Source: Bacteroidota bacterium | GTDB lineage: Bacteria > Bacteroidota > Bacteroidia > Bacteroidales > GCA-2748055 | Reading direction: 5' to 3' | Assembly: GCA_030592605.1 (NCBI GenBank) | Contig: JAUVIT010000050.1 | Location: forward strand, 1 to 8,752 | DNA: 8,752 bases | Shown here: positions 8,501 through 8,752 of the stretch, one piece after another | Numbering within the stretch: the stretch's first letter is position 1 | How the letters are laid out: the number at the start of each line of letters is the position of its first letter | Made by a program: the position numbers and the translations under genes | The notes under the pieces: generated by a model | The model's input: the letters and a program-made list of their open reading frames with translations, nothing else | Databases searched by the model: none | What the model was told of the DNA's origin: nothing

Positions 8501-8752
8501 CAAAGCACTTACCCAGGGAAGCCCAGTTCTCATCAATCAGGGATATAAAGGTCAGTGATTTTGATAAAGATGGGATCCCTGACCTGCTACTGGCCGGAAA
8601 CAACTATTCCACCAGACCCTCCCTGGGACGACAGGATGCTTCCTTCGGCTGGCTAATACTAGGAAATAAGAGCCTTGAATACCAAATCTTATGGCCTGCA
8701 TATAGTGGGTTTTCTTTGACAGGAGATATGCGAAAAATGCATCTTATTGACA
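5512..8752 (+). CDS. CRTAC1-like lipoprotein, third paralogue (3' truncated by window edge)
   Basis: ATG 5512 opens a frame that runs without a stop to the right edge: 1080 codons plus one base. Aligning its end (SGFSLTGDMR) with the gene at 2151 (SGFRLEGEIR) suggests about 24 residues are missing. Signal peptide MKKTVYIFLILSVAFAC with Cys17 as likely lipidation site; lipobox imperfect (Ala at -3). N-terminal propeller loops begin at D66, D118, D175, D250, D302, D384 and D476, with EIGRLAG...TDWSW at 364-378. ASPIC/UnbV domain about 506-592 (GIGARVSI, TRGFMSST, LHFGLG, IHWPG). C-terminal propeller loops at D653, D706, D766, D827, D878, D912 and D1016, with the conserved insert at about 932-970. 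It has the same architecture as its neighbour, but in the C-terminal half it is visibly more diverged from the other two copies than they are from each other. Start and stop of the adjacent genes are separated by one base, which suggests translational coupling. Role inferred as an envelope binding or scaffold protein; ligand unknown. Confidence 0.94.
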   Translation, partial: MKKTVYIFLILSVAFACKRNQGNTLFTSLPPSSTGIDFENQLTEAEDFNIIEYLYFNNGAGVAAGDINNDGLIDLYFSANQVENKLYLNKGSLKFEDITATSGTEGTGDWSTGVAMADVNGDGLLDIHVCNVGDYKGLGGHNQLFINQGDLTFKEESAKYGLDFIGFSTQVAFFDYDLDGDLDMYLLNHSVHSSRSYGMSDLRMKEDLRAGDRLYRNDASESGRFFHEVSAEAGIYRSHIGYGLGVNTSDINNDGYPDIYISNDFHENDYLYINNGDGTFSEQLTSMIAHTSRSSMGNDVADMNNDGLADIMVLDMLPDDQQILKQSGTEDELELFRMKLQYGYAPQYVHNTLQLNLGNGQFSEIGRLAGVHSTDWSWSALFCDVDNDGWKDLFITSGIYRRPNDLDYVKFLTGGNRYSPTKNLDSISNRTLLEHMPLQADVNHLFKNNGDFTFTPMETQWGLDTPDYSNGSTYADLDNDGDMELIVNNINGPASVYRNNADHILDRHFLRIELKGSELNRNGIGARVSIYAGGQQQMAQQSGTRGFMSSTLDHLHFGLGSDTLVDSLCIHWPGLLEQKLYKVKADQSIRLDISNARAIELENRAPSEETLFSSTLVPGLEFRHRENDWEDIDREALIPANLSAEGPALAVGDVNGDGLKDVFVGAATDQVSQLFVQLPGAKFTALAVPVLLADRYTEDVDAAFFDADGDGDQDLYIVRGGSEEFAGSPLLNDRLLLNDGQGNFEHSPPGSIPLLMQNGSCVRPADFDGDGDMDLFLGTRSIPGAYGISPEQFLLENDGSGRFSPLPPERLGNLQKAGMVTDASWLDQDQDGDPDLVVVGTWMNISIFDNDHGVFTDITSASGLGETAGWWNCINTADLDMDGDLDLVAGNHGLNSMLKASPEEPVELWLNDFDNNGVPDPILSSYHDGKSYPIASLDELKRQIIGVDKIYPSYASYGGQTVSDILGEELLAKSLKKQAIQFESAIFINKGDGTFETKHLPREAQFSSIRDIKVSDFDKDGIPDLLLAGNNYSTRPSLGRQDASFGWLILGNKSLEYQILWPAYSGFSLTGDMRKMHLID
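7027..7287 (+). other. ASPIC/UnbV domain-coding segment (third large gene)
   Basis: Residues about 506-592 of the 5512-8752 product. It carries the same landmarks as the neighbouring paralogue in the same order: HFLRIELKG, GIGARVSI, SGTRGFMSST, HFGLGSD, DSLCIHWPG, SIRLD. It is also 87 residues long by this boundary choice. Boundaries are by eye. Confidence 0.85.

Noticed and set aside
1..8752. A defence system, toxin-antitoxin pair, CRISPR array or mobile element
   Set aside because: Every base outside 20 intergenic positions belongs to four co-oriented envelope-type genes; no nuclease, transposase, integrase, inverted-repeat end or spaced direct repeat array is visible. The periodicity seen comes from protein repeats.

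Overview
The window is one strand (+) of a tightly packed gene block, almost certainly from a member of the Bacteroidota. The indications are lipoprotein-type N-termini on all three genes whose starts are visible, weak or absent Shine-Dalgarno sequences, and a tandem set of very large FG-GAP/VCBS-repeat proteins with an ASPIC/UnbV domain (the CRTAC1-like family), which is typical of that phylum's exported protein repertoire. No RNA gene, mobile element, CRISPR array, promoter or terminator could be supported. The block is coding from the first base to the last apart from gaps of 12, 7 and 1 bases.

Layout: (1) bases 1-1543, the C-terminal part of a CRTAC1-like protein cut by the left edge just after its ASPIC/UnbV domain; (2) 1556-2143, a small predicted lipoprotein of unknown function; (3) 2151-5510, a complete 1119-residue CRTAC1-like lipoprotein; (4) 5512-8752, a third CRTAC1-like lipoprotein, open at the right edge with 1080 residues visible and probably about 24 missing.

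The large proteins share one architecture: signal peptide with lipidation cysteine, seven calcium-loop repeats (N-terminal propeller), an ASPIC/UnbV domain, then seven more calcium-loop repeats (C-terminal propeller). The spacing of the loops is nearly invariant between paralogues: 53-60-61-50/51-34-104 residues in all three C-terminal halves, and 52-57-72/75-52-82-92 in the two visible N-terminal halves. The C-terminal half also carries a conserved segment, not an FG-GAP repeat, between loops 6 and 7.

The genes look like one transcription unit encoding cell-envelope proteins. By family knowledge FG-GAP propellers are calcium-stabilised extracellular binding or scaffold domains; no ligand, enzyme activity or partner can be read from this sequence. 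The first and second large genes are clearly closer to each other (45 of 57 identical residues in one aligned block) than either is to the third, so the array appears to have grown by successive duplication. The small lipoprotein lies between the two closer copies.
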